64,000 nt of DNA from Halorubrum trapanicum (GTDB lineage: Archaea > Halobacteriota > Halobacteria > Halobacteriales > Haloferacaceae). How positions within the stretch are numbered: the first letter of the stretch is position 1; the number at the start of each line of letters is the position of its first letter. The stretch is from positions 186,001-250,000 of the forward strand of contig NZ_JAGGKE010000001.1 in the NCBI RefSeq assembly GCF_017873555.1. Reading direction: 5' to 3'. The translations under genes and the position numbers were made by a program. A model generated the notes under the pieces. The model had not been told where the DNA came from. It saw nothing but the letters and a program-made list of their open reading frames with translations, and ran no database searches. Shown one piece after another: positions 1-8,848 of the stretch.

Positions 1-1
1 C

Positions 2-343
2 GAAGAGCCGTTCGACGAGGGAGTCGACGTACTCTCGTCGTCCGCGGAGCCGTCCGAGCGGGGCGCGGTACCCGAGACGGACGCCGCACCGGACGTGAGC
101 GAGGGGTTCAGCGCCGCCGACCCCGTCGCGGGCGACGGTCCCGACGGAACCGTTGACGGGGAGCCAGGCGAGACCGACGAGGAGGGGACGGCGGCCGGCG
201 GCGACGCGGCGACCGACGGCGTTGAAACGGCCGAGAGCGCCGACGCCGACGCCGACGACGCCGCTGAATCCGACGACATCGACCCCGACGACGACATCGA
301 CGACTGGGGGTTCGACGCCGTCGAGTCCGCGGAGGAGGGGTGA
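2..343 (+). CDS. C-terminal tail of a probable type II/IV secretion ATPase (partial)
   Basis: The reading frame is open from the window edge to the TGA at 341-343, so only the last 113 codons of a longer protein are visible. What is seen is a very acidic, low-complexity tail (Asp, Glu, Ala, Gly, Thr) with no domain. It stops 27 bases before a GspF/TadC-type membrane protein and heads the same operon. In haloarchaeal Tad/pilus-like loci the gene before the platform protein is the hexameric secretion ATPase (TadA/GspE family), which often has such a tail in this group. The ATPase assignment is therefore from position only; no Walker motifs are in view. Confidence 0.55.
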   Translation, partial: EEPFDEGVDVLSSSAEPSERGAVPETDAAPDVSEGFSAADPVAGDGPDGTVDGEPGETDEEGTAAGGDAATDGVETAESADADADDAAESDDIDPDDDIDDWGFDAVESAEEG

Positions 344-370
344 CACGATGTCCGTCGTGAGGGCCGAGCA

Positions 371-2407
371 GTGAGCATCGACGTGGACGCGGGCGACGGG
401 GGTCTCGACGCGAACGTCCTCGCGGAGCTGTGCTATCCGGTGTTCGAGCTGCTGTTCGACTCGGATGGCGACTTCGTGGACGACGTCGAGCGCAAGCTCG
501 TCGAGGCGCGGATGCCGGACCAGGTCGAGATGTACATCTCGCTGGCGCTCGCCGTCGGGCTGCTGGTCGGCGGGGCGCTCTGGGCGCTCGGGACGCTCGT
601 CGGCTACGGCGTGTTCTCGCTCGGACTGATCGACCCCGAGGCGCTCTCGCTCGGGATCCCCGCGCCGACGCCCGGCGTTCAGGCGGTGCTTCGGTCGCTC
701 GTCGTCCCGACCGCGGTGCTCGTCAGCGGTCTCGTCTTCGGCTCGATCGGGTTCGCGATCGGGTTCGGCGGTCTCATCGCGGTCCCGTACTCGCGGGCCT
801 CCTCGCGGAAGCGCGAGATCAACCTCCTGCTCGCGGACTCCGTCTCGTTCATGTACGCGCTGTCGGTCGGCGGACTCAACCAACTGGAGATCCTCCGCGC
901 GATGGCGACCGCCGAGGACACCTACGGCGAGGTGTCCCGCGAGTTCCAGAGCATCGTCAACGAGACGGAGTACTTCGGCACCGACTACCGCAACGCGATC
1001 CGCCAGCAGTCGATGGAGACGCCCTCCGACGAGCTCTCGCAGTTCCTCGCCGACATGCTCTCTATCGTCAACTCCGGCGGCGACATGGAGGGCTTCCTGA
1101 AGGACAAAAAGGAGAAACACCTCCGCACGTCGAAACAGGAGCGCGAGATGACGCTGGAGACGCTGGAGCTGTTCGGCGAGATGTACATGACGCTCTCGCT
1201 GTTCCCCCTCCTACTCATCATCATCCTCGTCATCATGGGGATGATGGGCGAGGCCGACGACCGCCTGCTGTACGTCACGGTGTACCTGCTCATTCCGCTG
1301 GTCGGCGTCGGCTTCCTCGTGCTCGTCTCGACGGTGAAACAGGACGACCCGGGCGACGGCTTCCTCCAGCCCGACGGCGGCAGCGAACGGCTCCGACAGA
1401 CCAGCCGGGAGGGCCTGTTCCACTTCGGGCTGGTGGAGGCGTTCGTCGGCAACTTCCGCGTCTTCGACCGCATCCGCGACCGCGAGGGGACTCACAAGAC
1501 GATGGAGATCCTCTCCGCGCCGCACCTCTTCTTGCGCGAGAACCCCCTATACACGCTCGCGCTGACCGTTCCCGCGGCGCTCGCCTTGGTCGGCGTCGCG
1601 GCCGCGGCCGGCTCGGCGCCGACGACGCTCGACGGCTGGATCGCCCGCCCGGTCTGGTCGGCGTTCGTGTGGGTGTACGTCCCCCTCTACGTCGTGTTGC
1701 TCCCGCTCGGGGTCTTCTACGAGTGGCACCAGCGCTCGCGGCGGGCGGTGACGGGGAAGCTCTCCGAGACGCTCCGGAAGCTCTCCTCCGCGAACGACAC
1801 CGGGCAGACGCTGCTCGAGTCCGTGCGCACGGTCTCGGAGACGTCGACCGGGAAGCTCGCGGAGGAGTTCGAGGTGGTTCACGCGAAGGTGAACTACGGG
1901 ATGAGCCTGCGCGACGCCCTCGTGGAGTTCAACAACGCCTACGCGGTGCCCCGGCTCGCGCGGACGGTGAAGCTCATTACGGAGGCGCAGGAGGCCTCCT
2001 CGCAGATCACGGACGTGTTGACGACGGCCGCGCAGGCCTCGGAGAACCAGGACGACATCGAGCGCGAGCGCAAGTCCCGGACCCGGATGCAGGTGGCGAT
2101 CATCGTGATGACGTACATCACGCTGCTCGGCGTGATGGCCATCCTCCAGACGCAGTTCATCGCCGTGATGGGCGACCTGGTCTCCCAGAGCGACGGCGGC
2201 GCCAGCACCGGCGGGGCGGGGTTCGGCGGCGGCGGCAGCATCGACCCCGACGTGCTCTCGATGCTGTTCTTCCACGCGGTGACGATCCAGGCGATCCTCT
2301 CGGGGTTCATCAGCGGCTACATCCGCGACGCGGAGCTCACCTCGGGCGTCAAGTTCGCCGTGATCCTGATGACCCTGGCGCTGGGGGTGTGGATCTATGT
2401 CGGGTGA
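371..2407 (+). CDS. TadC/GspF-type secretion platform membrane protein (two T2SSF domains)
   Basis: A 678-aa polytopic membrane protein with two GspF-like cytoplasmic helical domains, roughly residues 150-250 (LLLADSVSFMYALSVGG) and 460-555 (KLSETLRKLSSANDTG). Each is followed by hydrophobic segments, including one very strong helix near residues 270-295 and a C-terminal pair after about 575. A Gly/Ser-rich linker lies near 610. This is the inner-membrane platform on which pilins or pseudopilins are assembled. The GTG at 371 is the only start after the in-frame stop of the preceding gene. The gene overlaps the next by 11 bp. The archaellum FlaJ is a close relative, but the following genes point to a pilus or secretion system. 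Confidence 0.85.
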   Translation: MSIDVDAGDGGLDANVLAELCYPVFELLFDSDGDFVDDVERKLVEARMPDQVEMYISLALAVGLLVGGALWALGTLVGYGVFSLGLIDPEALSLGIPAPTPGVQAVLRSLVVPTAVLVSGLVFGSIGFAIGFGGLIAVPYSRASSRKREINLLLADSVSFMYALSVGGLNQLEILRAMATAEDTYGEVSREFQSIVNETEYFGTDYRNAIRQQSMETPSDELSQFLADMLSIVNSGGDMEGFLKDKKEKHLRTSKQEREMTLETLELFGEMYMTLSLFPLLLIIILVIMGMMGEADDRLLYVTVYLLIPLVGVGFLVLVSTVKQDDPGDGFLQPDGGSERLRQTSREGLFHFGLVEAFVGNFRVFDRIRDREGTHKTMEILSAPHLFLRENPLYTLALTVPAALALVGVAAAAGSAPTTLDGWIARPVWSAFVWVYVPLYVVLLPLGVFYEWHQRSRRAVTGKLSETLRKLSSANDTGQTLLESVRTVSETSTGKLAEEFEVVHAKVNYGMSLRDALVEFNNAYAVPRLARTVKLITEAQEASSQITDVLTTAAQASENQDDIERERKSRTRMQVAIIVMTYITLLGVMAILQTQFIAVMGDLVSQSDGGASTGGAGFGGGGSIDPDVLSMLFFHAVTIQAILSGFISGYIRDAELTSGVKFAVILMTLALGVWIYVG

Positions 2408-2918
2408 CCGCGCGCAGACCGTCCTCGACTTCGTCGTCGGGATGTCGGTGTTCCTCGTCGCGGTCGGGTTCACGTTCGCGTTCGTCCCGTCGCTGCTGGA
2501 GCCGTACGCCGTGGGCGAGGGCGCGACCGTCATCGTCGCGGAGCGCGGCGCCGCGCGGCTCGCCGAGTCGTCGCTCGCCGCCACCGGGTCGACCGCGACG
2601 CTCTCGCACGCCTGTACGCTCGCCTTCTTCGACGGGACGGACGCGGCGGCCGTCGAGTCGGACTGTGCGTGGACGGCGAACGCCAGCGACCTCCACGACG
2701 AGCTCGGTGTCGACGACTTCCGCGGACTCAATCTGACCGTTACCCAGCGCGGGACCGTCGGCAAGCTCGACCCGGACGGCGCGGCCGTCGAGATGCGCGC
2801 CGGTCCCGCGCCGCCGCGGACGGAGAGCGTCTCGGCCGCGAGCCGTCTCGTCACGATCGTCGACCCCGAGGACCCGCGGGGTCCCGAGACCTACCGGCTC
2901 ACGCTGCGGGTGTGGTGA
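2397..2918 (+). CDS. Pilin-like membrane protein 1 of the secretion operon
   Basis: A 173-aa protein starting MSGDRAQTVLDFVVGMSVFL: a short charged N-terminus, a RAQT motif and one hydrophobic helix to about residue 37, then an extracellular beta-type domain with two Cys (near residues 70 and 84) that could form a disulphide. This matches a haloarchaeal family of unknown function (I believe DUF7287) found beside TadC-like proteins. It starts inside the end of the platform gene (overlap 11 bp), so translation is probably coupled. No enzymatic motif. A minor pilin or pseudopilin role is inferred from context. Confidence 0.7.
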   Translation: MSGDRAQTVLDFVVGMSVFLVAVGFTFAFVPSLLEPYAVGEGATVIVAERGAARLAESSLAATGSTATLSHACTLAFFDGTDAAAVESDCAWTANASDLHDELGVDDFRGLNLTVTQRGTVGKLDPDGAAVEMRAGPAPPRTESVSAASRLVTIVDPEDPRGPETYRLTLRVW

Positions 2919-2919
2919 G

Positions 2920-3534
2920 ATGTTCGTCGAACACCTCCCCGACGACCGGGGGCAGGCGCACACGTTGGAGGCGTTCACGGCAGCGCTGCTTCTGGTCGCC
3001 GGTCTCATCTTCGCGACGCAGGCGACCGCCGTGACGCCGCTTTCCGCCAGCACGTCGAACCAACACGTCGAGAACCAGGCGGCGATCGCCGCACAGGACG
3101 TGTTGACGACGGCGGGCGAAAGCGGAAACCTGACCGCAGCGCTGCTGTACTACGACGGAGAGGGGTTCGTCAACGCGAGCGAAGACGGCGCTTACGTCGG
3201 CGTTCCCCCGGGGCAGCACCCGCTTCACGACCCGCTTGCGGAGGCGTTCGGCGACCGCCAGATCGCGTTCGACATCGAGGTGTATTATCCCGAGAACGGT
3301 AGCGACGGGCTGGAAAGCGTCACGATGGTCAACATGGGGGAGCCGAGCGACAACGCGGCGACCGCGAGCACGCGCGTGACGCTGTACGGCGACGACCGGT
3401 TCGGCGATGACGGCGACAGGGACGCCCTCGCGGAGAACGGTACGGAGTCGTACTTCGCGCCCCCGGTCGACGGAGACCGGCCGGCGGTCCTGTACACGGT
3501 CGTGGAGGTGCGAATCACCGCATGGCAGATGTGA
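2920..3534 (+). CDS. Pilin-like membrane protein 2 of the secretion operon
   Basis: A 204-aa protein with a short N-terminus, the motif DRGQAHTLEAFTAALLLVAG and one hydrophobic helix (about residues 15-35), then a secreted domain. It fits a second haloarchaeal pilin-like family (I believe DUF7288), defined by the RGQAHTLEA block. It starts one base after the preceding stop and its end overlaps the next gene by 13 bp. Function unknown; probably a minor subunit of the same surface structure. Confidence 0.7.
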   Translation: MFVEHLPDDRGQAHTLEAFTAALLLVAGLIFATQATAVTPLSASTSNQHVENQAAIAAQDVLTTAGESGNLTAALLYYDGEGFVNASEDGAYVGVPPGQHPLHDPLAEAFGDRQIAFDIEVYYPENGSDGLESVTMVNMGEPSDNAATASTRVTLYGDDRFGDDGDRDALAENGTESYFAPPVDGDRPAVLYTVVEVRITAWQM

Positions 3535-4583
3535 CACTCCCCCGTATCCGTGGCCGCGGACGCGACGACGCCGATGCCGACCGCGAACGCGGTCGCCCGG
3601 GCCGCCACGGTGCGGACCGCGACGGAACCGACGGCGACGAGGACCGCGCGCAGATCATCCTCATAACCGGACTGACGCTCGCGGTCCTCTTCGTCGCGGT
3701 CGTCCTCCTGTTGAACACCGTCATCTACACCGAGAACCTCGCGACCCGCGGCACCGATGCGGGCGGGGCGGAGGCGATCGAGTTCCGCGATAGCGCCGTC
3801 GAGGACCTCGGCGGAATCCTGTACCGCGAACACCGGAACGGCTCCGAGAACGTGACCCGGACGTTCGCGGTGAGCGCGGAGACCTACGGCCGGACGATCG
3901 CGGACTTCCGGACGCGGGACAAGACGATAGCCGACGTGCGCGTGAACCTCTCCACCGCCGAGAGGGGCTACTTCATCGCGCAGAACGAGACCGACGGCGG
4001 GGTCCGGAACATGACGGCCCCCGACGACTCGACCGCGAACTGGACCCTGGTGAACGACGTCTCACGCGCCCGGAACTACCGGCTGACCGTGAACTCGACG
4101 TCCCTCTCGAACGACGAGGGCGGAGCGTTCGCGGTCGTGGCCGACGGCGCGGACGAGGACTGGTCGGTGACGCTGTCGAACAACTCGACTGACGCGATCA
4201 CCGTGCGGGTGAGAAACGCGACGATCGACGATTCGAGGACCTTCACCCACGGGCCAGACGGGAACGTCACTATCGACCTGACCGCCGGTACGGTCGGCGG
4301 CCAGCGGTTCCCCAAGCTCGTCTGGGCCGGGGGCGTCCAGAACGGAACCGACCCGAACGAGTCGTATGACATCACCTACGAGAACGGCGACGAGGCTCGG
4401 GGGACCTACCACCTCGTCGTCGACGACTGCGACGGCTGCGGCGCCGACCCGCCTCCGGCTCGGTTCTCGGGGCTATCCGTCGTCGAGGGGATCTACAGCG
4501 TCGACGTCGAGCTCAGCCACCGGACGCCGGAGCTGACCTACGGCGACGTGGTTCGGATCGCACCGGGTGAGCGCGATGCGTGA
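3522..4583 (+). CDS. Pilin-like membrane protein 3 of the secretion operon
   Basis: A 353-aa protein with an unusually long charged N-terminal extension (about 40 residues of Arg/Asp repeats), then EDRAQIILITGLTLAVLFVA and a single transmembrane helix. A large secreted domain follows, with many N-x-S/T sequons (for example NGSE, NNST, NATI) that could be N-glycosylated. Two Cys in CDGCG near the C-terminus may form a disulphide. The block DRAQIIL..NTVIYTENLATR is typical of a haloarchaeal pilin-like family (I believe DUF7261). Start ATG at 3522 lies inside the preceding gene. The exact subunit role is unknown. Confidence 0.68.
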   Translation: MADVTLPRIRGRGRDDADADRERGRPGRHGADRDGTDGDEDRAQIILITGLTLAVLFVAVVLLLNTVIYTENLATRGTDAGGAEAIEFRDSAVEDLGGILYREHRNGSENVTRTFAVSAETYGRTIADFRTRDKTIADVRVNLSTAERGYFIAQNETDGGVRNMTAPDDSTANWTLVNDVSRARNYRLTVNSTSLSNDEGGAFAVVADGADEDWSVTLSNNSTDAITVRVRNATIDDSRTFTHGPDGNVTIDLTAGTVGGQRFPKLVWAGGVQNGTDPNESYDITYENGDEARGTYHLVVDDCDGCGADPPPARFSGLSVVEGIYSVDVELSHRTPELTYGDVVRIAPGERDA

Positions 4584-5070
4584 GACGCCCGGGGGGACGG
4601 ACCGCGCCGTGTCGGTCACCGTCGGCTACGTCATGACGCTCGCAATCTCGACGCTTCTGCTCTCGGGGCTGTTCGTCGCCGGCGGCTCGTTCGTCGAGAC
4701 GCAGCGCGAGCGAGCGGCGCAGGGGGAACTCACCGTCGTCGGCGAGCGGATCGCGGCGGACATCGGCACCGTCGACCGGCTCGCGGCGAACGCGGCGTCG
4801 CGGGAGGATCTCACGGTCGACCGACCGGTGACCCTCCCCGAAAGGGTGTCCGGAACCGGGTATCGGGTACGCGTGACCGCCGACGACACTCGGGGGACGA
4901 TCGCGCTCGAAAGCGATCGGACCGACGCGACCGTCGAGGTACCGTTCCGCACGAGCGAGAGCGTCGCGGTCGAGAACACGACCGTCGACGGCGGCGACCT
5001 TCGGATCCGGTGGGACCCCCCTGACGAAGGCGCCGGGACGAACGGCGCCGTGGTGGTGAGCGAGCGATGA
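4567..5070 (+). CDS. Pilin-like membrane protein 4 of the secretion operon
   Basis: A 167-aa protein with DRAVSVTVGYVMTLAISTLL, a pilin-like N-terminal helix preceded by a short charged leader, then a beta-rich external domain. The family is found in the same order in other haloarchaeal Tad-like loci (I believe DUF7266). Two starts are possible: GTG at 4567 and ATG at 4576; both lie inside the end of the preceding gene. The stop overlaps the next start (ATGA). No catalytic motif. Confidence 0.68.
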   Translation: MSAMRETPGGTDRAVSVTVGYVMTLAISTLLLSGLFVAGGSFVETQRERAAQGELTVVGERIAADIGTVDRLAANAASREDLTVDRPVTLPERVSGTGYRVRVTADDTRGTIALESDRTDATVEVPFRTSESVAVENTTVDGGDLRIRWDPPDEGAGTNGAVVVSER

Positions 5071-5846
5071 GGGGTGCCGACCGCGGCGCCGGCTTCCGGA
5101 GCGCCGACCGCGGCGTCAGCGAGACCGTCGGGTTCGTGCTGGTGTTCGCGCTGATCGCGACGACGATCGCGGTCACGTTCACCGTCGGACTCGGCGGGTT
5201 GGAGGACGCCCAGCTCGCGGAGCGCGACAACAACGTCGAGCGCGCGTTCGACGTCCTCCACGACAACTTCAACGACCTCAGCCGGGACGGCGCGCCGAGC
5301 CGGGCCACCGAGCTCCGGCTCGGCGGGGGCGAGCTGGCGTTCGCGGACGACTCGACCTACAGGATATACAACGAGTCCAACGATTCGGTCGAAGGCTCGA
5401 CGACGGCGATCGTGTACCGCGGCGCGGGCGAGACGGAGATCCGCTACGAACACGGTGCGGTGATCCGGAGCGACGGAGGGGGCAGCGTCATGCTTCAGGA
5501 GCCGGACGTCCTGTTCGGCGAGACGACGCTGATCGGACTCGTCGCCCTCGGTCCGAGGGGGACCGAGAGCGTCGGCGGCGACCGGACGGTGCTCGTTCGG
5601 GGCGCCCACCCCGACGACGGCACCGTGACGGCGGTGAGCGAAAACGTCACGATCCGGATCCGAGGCCCGACCGCCGACGCTTGGTACCGGTACTTCGACG
5701 ACGAGAGAGACGGCGCCGGCGACGGGACGATCACCGACGTCACCCACACCCCGGCCGACGACGAGACGAGGGTGAACCTGAGCGTCGGCGGTGACGACCG
5801 GCTCGTGGTCCACCGGACGCTGGTCGACGTCCGATTCACCGACTGA
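5067..5846 (+). CDS. Pilin-like membrane protein 5 (last gene of the secretion operon)
   Basis: A 259-aa protein with DRGVSETVGFVLVFALIATT, a single N-terminal helix, then an ERDNNVERAFDVLHDNFNDL segment and a beta-rich domain. Its body (LGGGELAF, TTAIVYRGAGETEIRYEHGA, VIRSDGG, DVLFGETTLIGLVAL) can be aligned by eye with residues about 70-160 of the 631-aa protein at 5885-7780, so the two are paralogues (I believe DUF7289). ATG overlaps the preceding TGA. It ends the operon; the next gene is convergent, 38 bp away. Confidence 0.68.
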   Translation: MRGADRGAGFRSADRGVSETVGFVLVFALIATTIAVTFTVGLGGLEDAQLAERDNNVERAFDVLHDNFNDLSRDGAPSRATELRLGGGELAFADDSTYRIYNESNDSVEGSTTAIVYRGAGETEIRYEHGAVIRSDGGGSVMLQEPDVLFGETTLIGLVALGPRGTESVGGDRTVLVRGAHPDDGTVTAVSENVTIRIRGPTADAWYRYFDDERDGAGDGTITDVTHTPADDETRVNLSVGGDDRLVVHRTLVDVRFTD

Positions 5847-5884
5847 GCGGGCCGCCTCCGTGCCGGAGAGCGGAGGGAACCGGG

Positions 5885-7780
5885 TCAGTCGTCTTCGATT
5901 CGGATCTCCTGGGTGGAGACGTGGAGGTAGTTGATCGTCGGAACGTCCTCGACCTCGTCGAACACCTCGGCGGTTTCGAGCGCCTCGTCGTACCGCATCG
6001 TGAACCGAGCGTCGTCGATGTCGTCGAACCCGTCGACGGTGAGCGCCCCGCGGATCGTGATATCGCCCTCGGCGTCGTCTACGTTCGCGTTCGGGGCGTA
6101 CACCACGCCGGTGATGTCGACCGGCGCGTCCTCGCCGTCAAACTCCAAGTCGTCAGCGTTCGAGAACAGCCAGAACGAGCTTGCGGGCTCGTTCGGACCG
6201 GTGGAGACGGTCACGCCCTCGCCGCCGTCTTCACCGCCGATCTGGATGTCTCCGTCCGGGTCGTCGTGGAACAGTCGAAGCTCCGCGCCCTCTGAGACGC
6301 TCACCTCCGAGTGGTCTTCGATCGAGAGGTCGTCGCTCGCGTAGATCCGGACGTTTCCGTCGCCGACGACGGTGAGCTTTGCGGGGTTGGAGCCGCTCCC
6401 GCTCATCGCGAAGTCGTCGTCGACGCGGAGGTCCAGGTCTCCCTCCGTGACATCGAGCACAAGTTCGCCGCCGGACAGGTCGAGGTCGTCGAACCGGAAC
6501 CCGGCGTGGTCGCCGCCCGCCTCGAGGGTGACGGTCCCGCCGTCGACGGAGAGTCCGCCGTCGCCCGAGGTGGTGACCTCGGCGTCTTCGACGCGGTACG
6601 TCTCGCTGCCGCCGGAGACGTCAAGTCCGTCTTCCACGGCCGAGCGATCCGTGATCGGCGCGTCGTCACCGAGTTCACTCCAAGATTCGTAGGTCGTCGC
6701 CGTGGCGTTGCCGTAGCGGGCGTCGTACTTGTCGAACGCGCTCACGAGGTATCCGTCGACCGGCTCCGGATCGTCGATCGTCGCCCGCTGTGTCACGTTA
6801 CCCGTGACGTTGATCGGGTGGTCCCCGTTCTGGATCCCGTTGGGGTTCGGATGGATGTCGTATCGCGCCAGGAGGTCGCCCCGGATCGTCACGTACTCGG
6901 ATTTTCCCCCTCGCGGGGAGTCGATCTCGCCGCCCGCTGCGATCACCGCGTTGTCGCGGCTCTTGAACGGATCCGTCTCGTTGGCTGAGTCGTAGCTGTC
7001 GGCCGTCAGCGACCCGATCGACCGCAGGTCGAACGTGCTACTGCCGAGCGTTCCCATCGAGTACGAGACCCCGGTTCCCACGAGGTCGCTCCGCAACAGG
7101 ACGGTCACCGAGCCGTTGTTACGGTCGACGATCTGGGTGTCAGTCCGAGTCTCGAAGAACGACGCCCACCCCTCGTGGTAGTCGCCGGTCACCGTCACCC
7201 GGATGTCGTCGACGACCGGGTTCTCGGCGACGTGTCCCACCGGTGACCCCTCGCTCGTGAGAGTCACGTCACCGCCGTCGGCCGTCGCGTTCTCGGCGAT
7301 CGTCACCAGCGGTACGGTGAGCGTCTCGCCGCGGTAGTGGAACTCCGGCGCGGAGACCATTCGGCTCCTGTTCCCGTCGCTTCGCCACACCCCCCCGCCC
7401 TGATATGCGATCCGCGTTCCGTCTCGCTCGTACACCAGCGCGCCGAGGCTCGCGTTGACGATCTCGTCGCCCGTCTCGTTCTCGGCGATCACCATCCGTC
7501 CCGCGTCGTGATCGACGGAGAGGTCGCCGCCGCCGCTGCCGAACGAGACGCGCTGCGACGGCGACCCGCCGTGCGCGACGAGGCTCGCCTTGGAGTCCAT
7601 CTGCGTCATCGCCCCCTCGGCGCGCTGGAGGTCCGCGGTCCGCTGGGAGTCGTCGAGCGCGGCGCCGCCGAGCGCAACCGTGGTGCCGACGACCGCGACC
7701 GTCAGCCCCAACAGCAGCACGGTGCCGAGCACCTCGCTCTGCGCGCGCTCGGCCGCGGCTCCGCGGTCTCTCCCGCTCAT
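5885..7780 (-). CDS. Secreted pilin-like protein with a beta-repeat C-terminal domain
   Basis: A 631-aa protein beginning MSGRDRGAAAERAQSEVLGT, with a pilin-type N-terminal helix (LLLGLTVAVVGTTVALGG), then the module shared with the protein at 5067-5846. The C-terminal half (about residues 410-600) is a run of short beta repeats (LSVDGGTVTLEAGGD, LSGGELVLDVTEGDLDLRVD, GDGNVRIYASDDLSIEDHSE), as in polymer-forming or beta-helix domains. I chose the ATG at 7780 because the pilin signal starts there; the frame stays open further upstream only across the alaX promoter and antisense gene. It is convergent with the pilin operon. Likely a surface adhesin or structural subunit; role inferred. Confidence 0.68.
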   Translation of the reverse strand: MSGRDRGAAAERAQSEVLGTVLLLGLTVAVVGTTVALGGAALDDSQRTADLQRAEGAMTQMDSKASLVAHGGSPSQRVSFGSGGGDLSVDHDAGRMVIAENETGDEIVNASLGALVYERDGTRIAYQGGGVWRSDGNRSRMVSAPEFHYRGETLTVPLVTIAENATADGGDVTLTSEGSPVGHVAENPVVDDIRVTVTGDYHEGWASFFETRTDTQIVDRNNGSVTVLLRSDLVGTGVSYSMGTLGSSTFDLRSIGSLTADSYDSANETDPFKSRDNAVIAAGGEIDSPRGGKSEYVTIRGDLLARYDIHPNPNGIQNGDHPINVTGNVTQRATIDDPEPVDGYLVSAFDKYDARYGNATATTYESWSELGDDAPITDRSAVEDGLDVSGGSETYRVEDAEVTTSGDGGLSVDGGTVTLEAGGDHAGFRFDDLDLSGGELVLDVTEGDLDLRVDDDFAMSGSGSNPAKLTVVGDGNVRIYASDDLSIEDHSEVSVSEGAELRLFHDDPDGDIQIGGEDGGEGVTVSTGPNEPASSFWLFSNADDLEFDGEDAPVDITGVVYAPNANVDDAEGDITIRGALTVDGFDDIDDARFTMRYDEALETAEVFDEVEDVPTINYLHVSTQEIRIEDD

Positions 7781-7900
7781 GTCCTGTCGAACGCTCCGGC
7801 CGCTGATAAACGTGGACACCCGCCTATCAGTCGCGATAGCCGTGGAGCGGGGACGAACTCCCGCCGACGGCTCGGTTCGACGAGGCGCCAGAGAACAGGG

Positions 7901-7907
7901 GATATAT
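7901..7907 (+). promoter_or_regulatory. TATA box of alaX
   Basis: GATATAT lies 26-32 nt before the GTG at 7933, the spacing of a leaderless haloarchaeal transcript, and supports that start. Confidence 0.55.
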
Positions 7908-7932
7908 CTCGTCGGCGCCCCTTCCGGCACCC

Positions 7933-8766
7933 GTGACCGAGCGACTCTACCTCGCGGACGACGCGGTGACGACGTTCGAGGCGACCGTCGAGCGCGTCCT
8001 CTCTGCCCCGGACCGACTCGTCCTCGACCGGACCCACTTCTACCCGACCGGGGGCGGCCAGCCGCACGACACCGGGACGATCCGCGCGGCCGACGGCGAC
8101 GACGCGGGAGACGGGACCGCCGGGGACGGCGGCGCGCAGTGGCGCGTCGTCGACGTCGAGATGGCGGACACGGTTCACCACGAGATCGAGCCGAGCGACG
8201 GGACGGCCGACTCGACCGGCGGTTCCGACGACGCGCCTGCGCTCCCGGAGCCGGGAACCGACGTGGTCTGCGAGGTCGACGCCGACCGGCGCGCGGCGCA
8301 CTCGCGGTACCACACCGCACAGCACCTGCTGTCGGCGCTGCTGCTCGCGGAGTACGGCGCGCAGACGACCGGGAACCAGCTGTACCGCGACCGCGCGCGC
8401 CTCGACGCCGCCTACGACCGGTTCACGGACGACGACCTCGACCGGATCGAGGCGCGGCTCAACGAGCTGGTCGCCGACGCGCGACCGGTGTCGAGCTACA
8501 CGATGGACCGCGAGACCGCGGAGGCGACGCTCGACACCGACCGGACGCGGATCGACCTCCTCCCCGACTCGATCGAGGAGCTCCGGATCGTCGAGATCGC
8601 GGGCGCGAACGAGGGCGACGAGCCGTACGACCGCACCGCCTGCGCCGGGACCCACGTCGCGAACACCGCGGACATCGGCGAGGTCGTCGTCACGGGTCGA
8701 GAGACGAAAGGTCCCGAGGAGGAGCGCGTCCGGTTCGCGCTCGCCGAGCACGTCGACGCGGACTGA
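7933..8766 (+). CDS. alaX: Alanyl-tRNA editing protein AlaX
   Basis: A 277-aa free-standing editing domain that removes Ser or Gly mischarged on tRNA(Ala). The zinc-site motifs are present: HTAQH (residues 127-131) and C237..H241 in CAGTH. The N-terminal part has the Gly-rich FYPTGGGQPHDTG typical of the longer AlaX-M/AlaRS-like class. An acidic, low-complexity insert (about residues 50-110) is a halophilic expansion. GTG start fits the TATA box. Stands alone between divergent and downstream genes. Confidence 0.88.
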   Translation: MTERLYLADDAVTTFEATVERVLSAPDRLVLDRTHFYPTGGGQPHDTGTIRAADGDDAGDGTAGDGGAQWRVVDVEMADTVHHEIEPSDGTADSTGGSDDAPALPEPGTDVVCEVDADRRAAHSRYHTAQHLLSALLLAEYGAQTTGNQLYRDRARLDAAYDRFTDDDLDRIEARLNELVADARPVSSYTMDRETAEATLDTDRTRIDLLPDSIEELRIVEIAGANEGDEPYDRTACAGTHVANTADIGEVVVTGRETKGPEEERVRFALAEHVDAD

Positions 8767-8820
8767 TAGGGGCGTCAACGCCCCGAGAGCGCGCCCGGCC
8801 CTCGCCCGCGATCCCGCCGC

Positions 8821-8827
8821 TTATATA
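8821..8827 (+). promoter_or_regulatory. TATA box of tfs
   Basis: TTATATA 22-28 nt before the ATG at 8849; leaderless spacing. Confidence 0.5.
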
Positions 8828-8848
8828 CGATCCGCGGTAGGTTCGGGC

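Noticed and set aside
7781-8320. 180-residue N-terminal extension of the 5885-7780 protein
   Set aside because: It runs antisense through alaX and lacks any signal; the pilin-like N-terminus starts cleanly at 7780.
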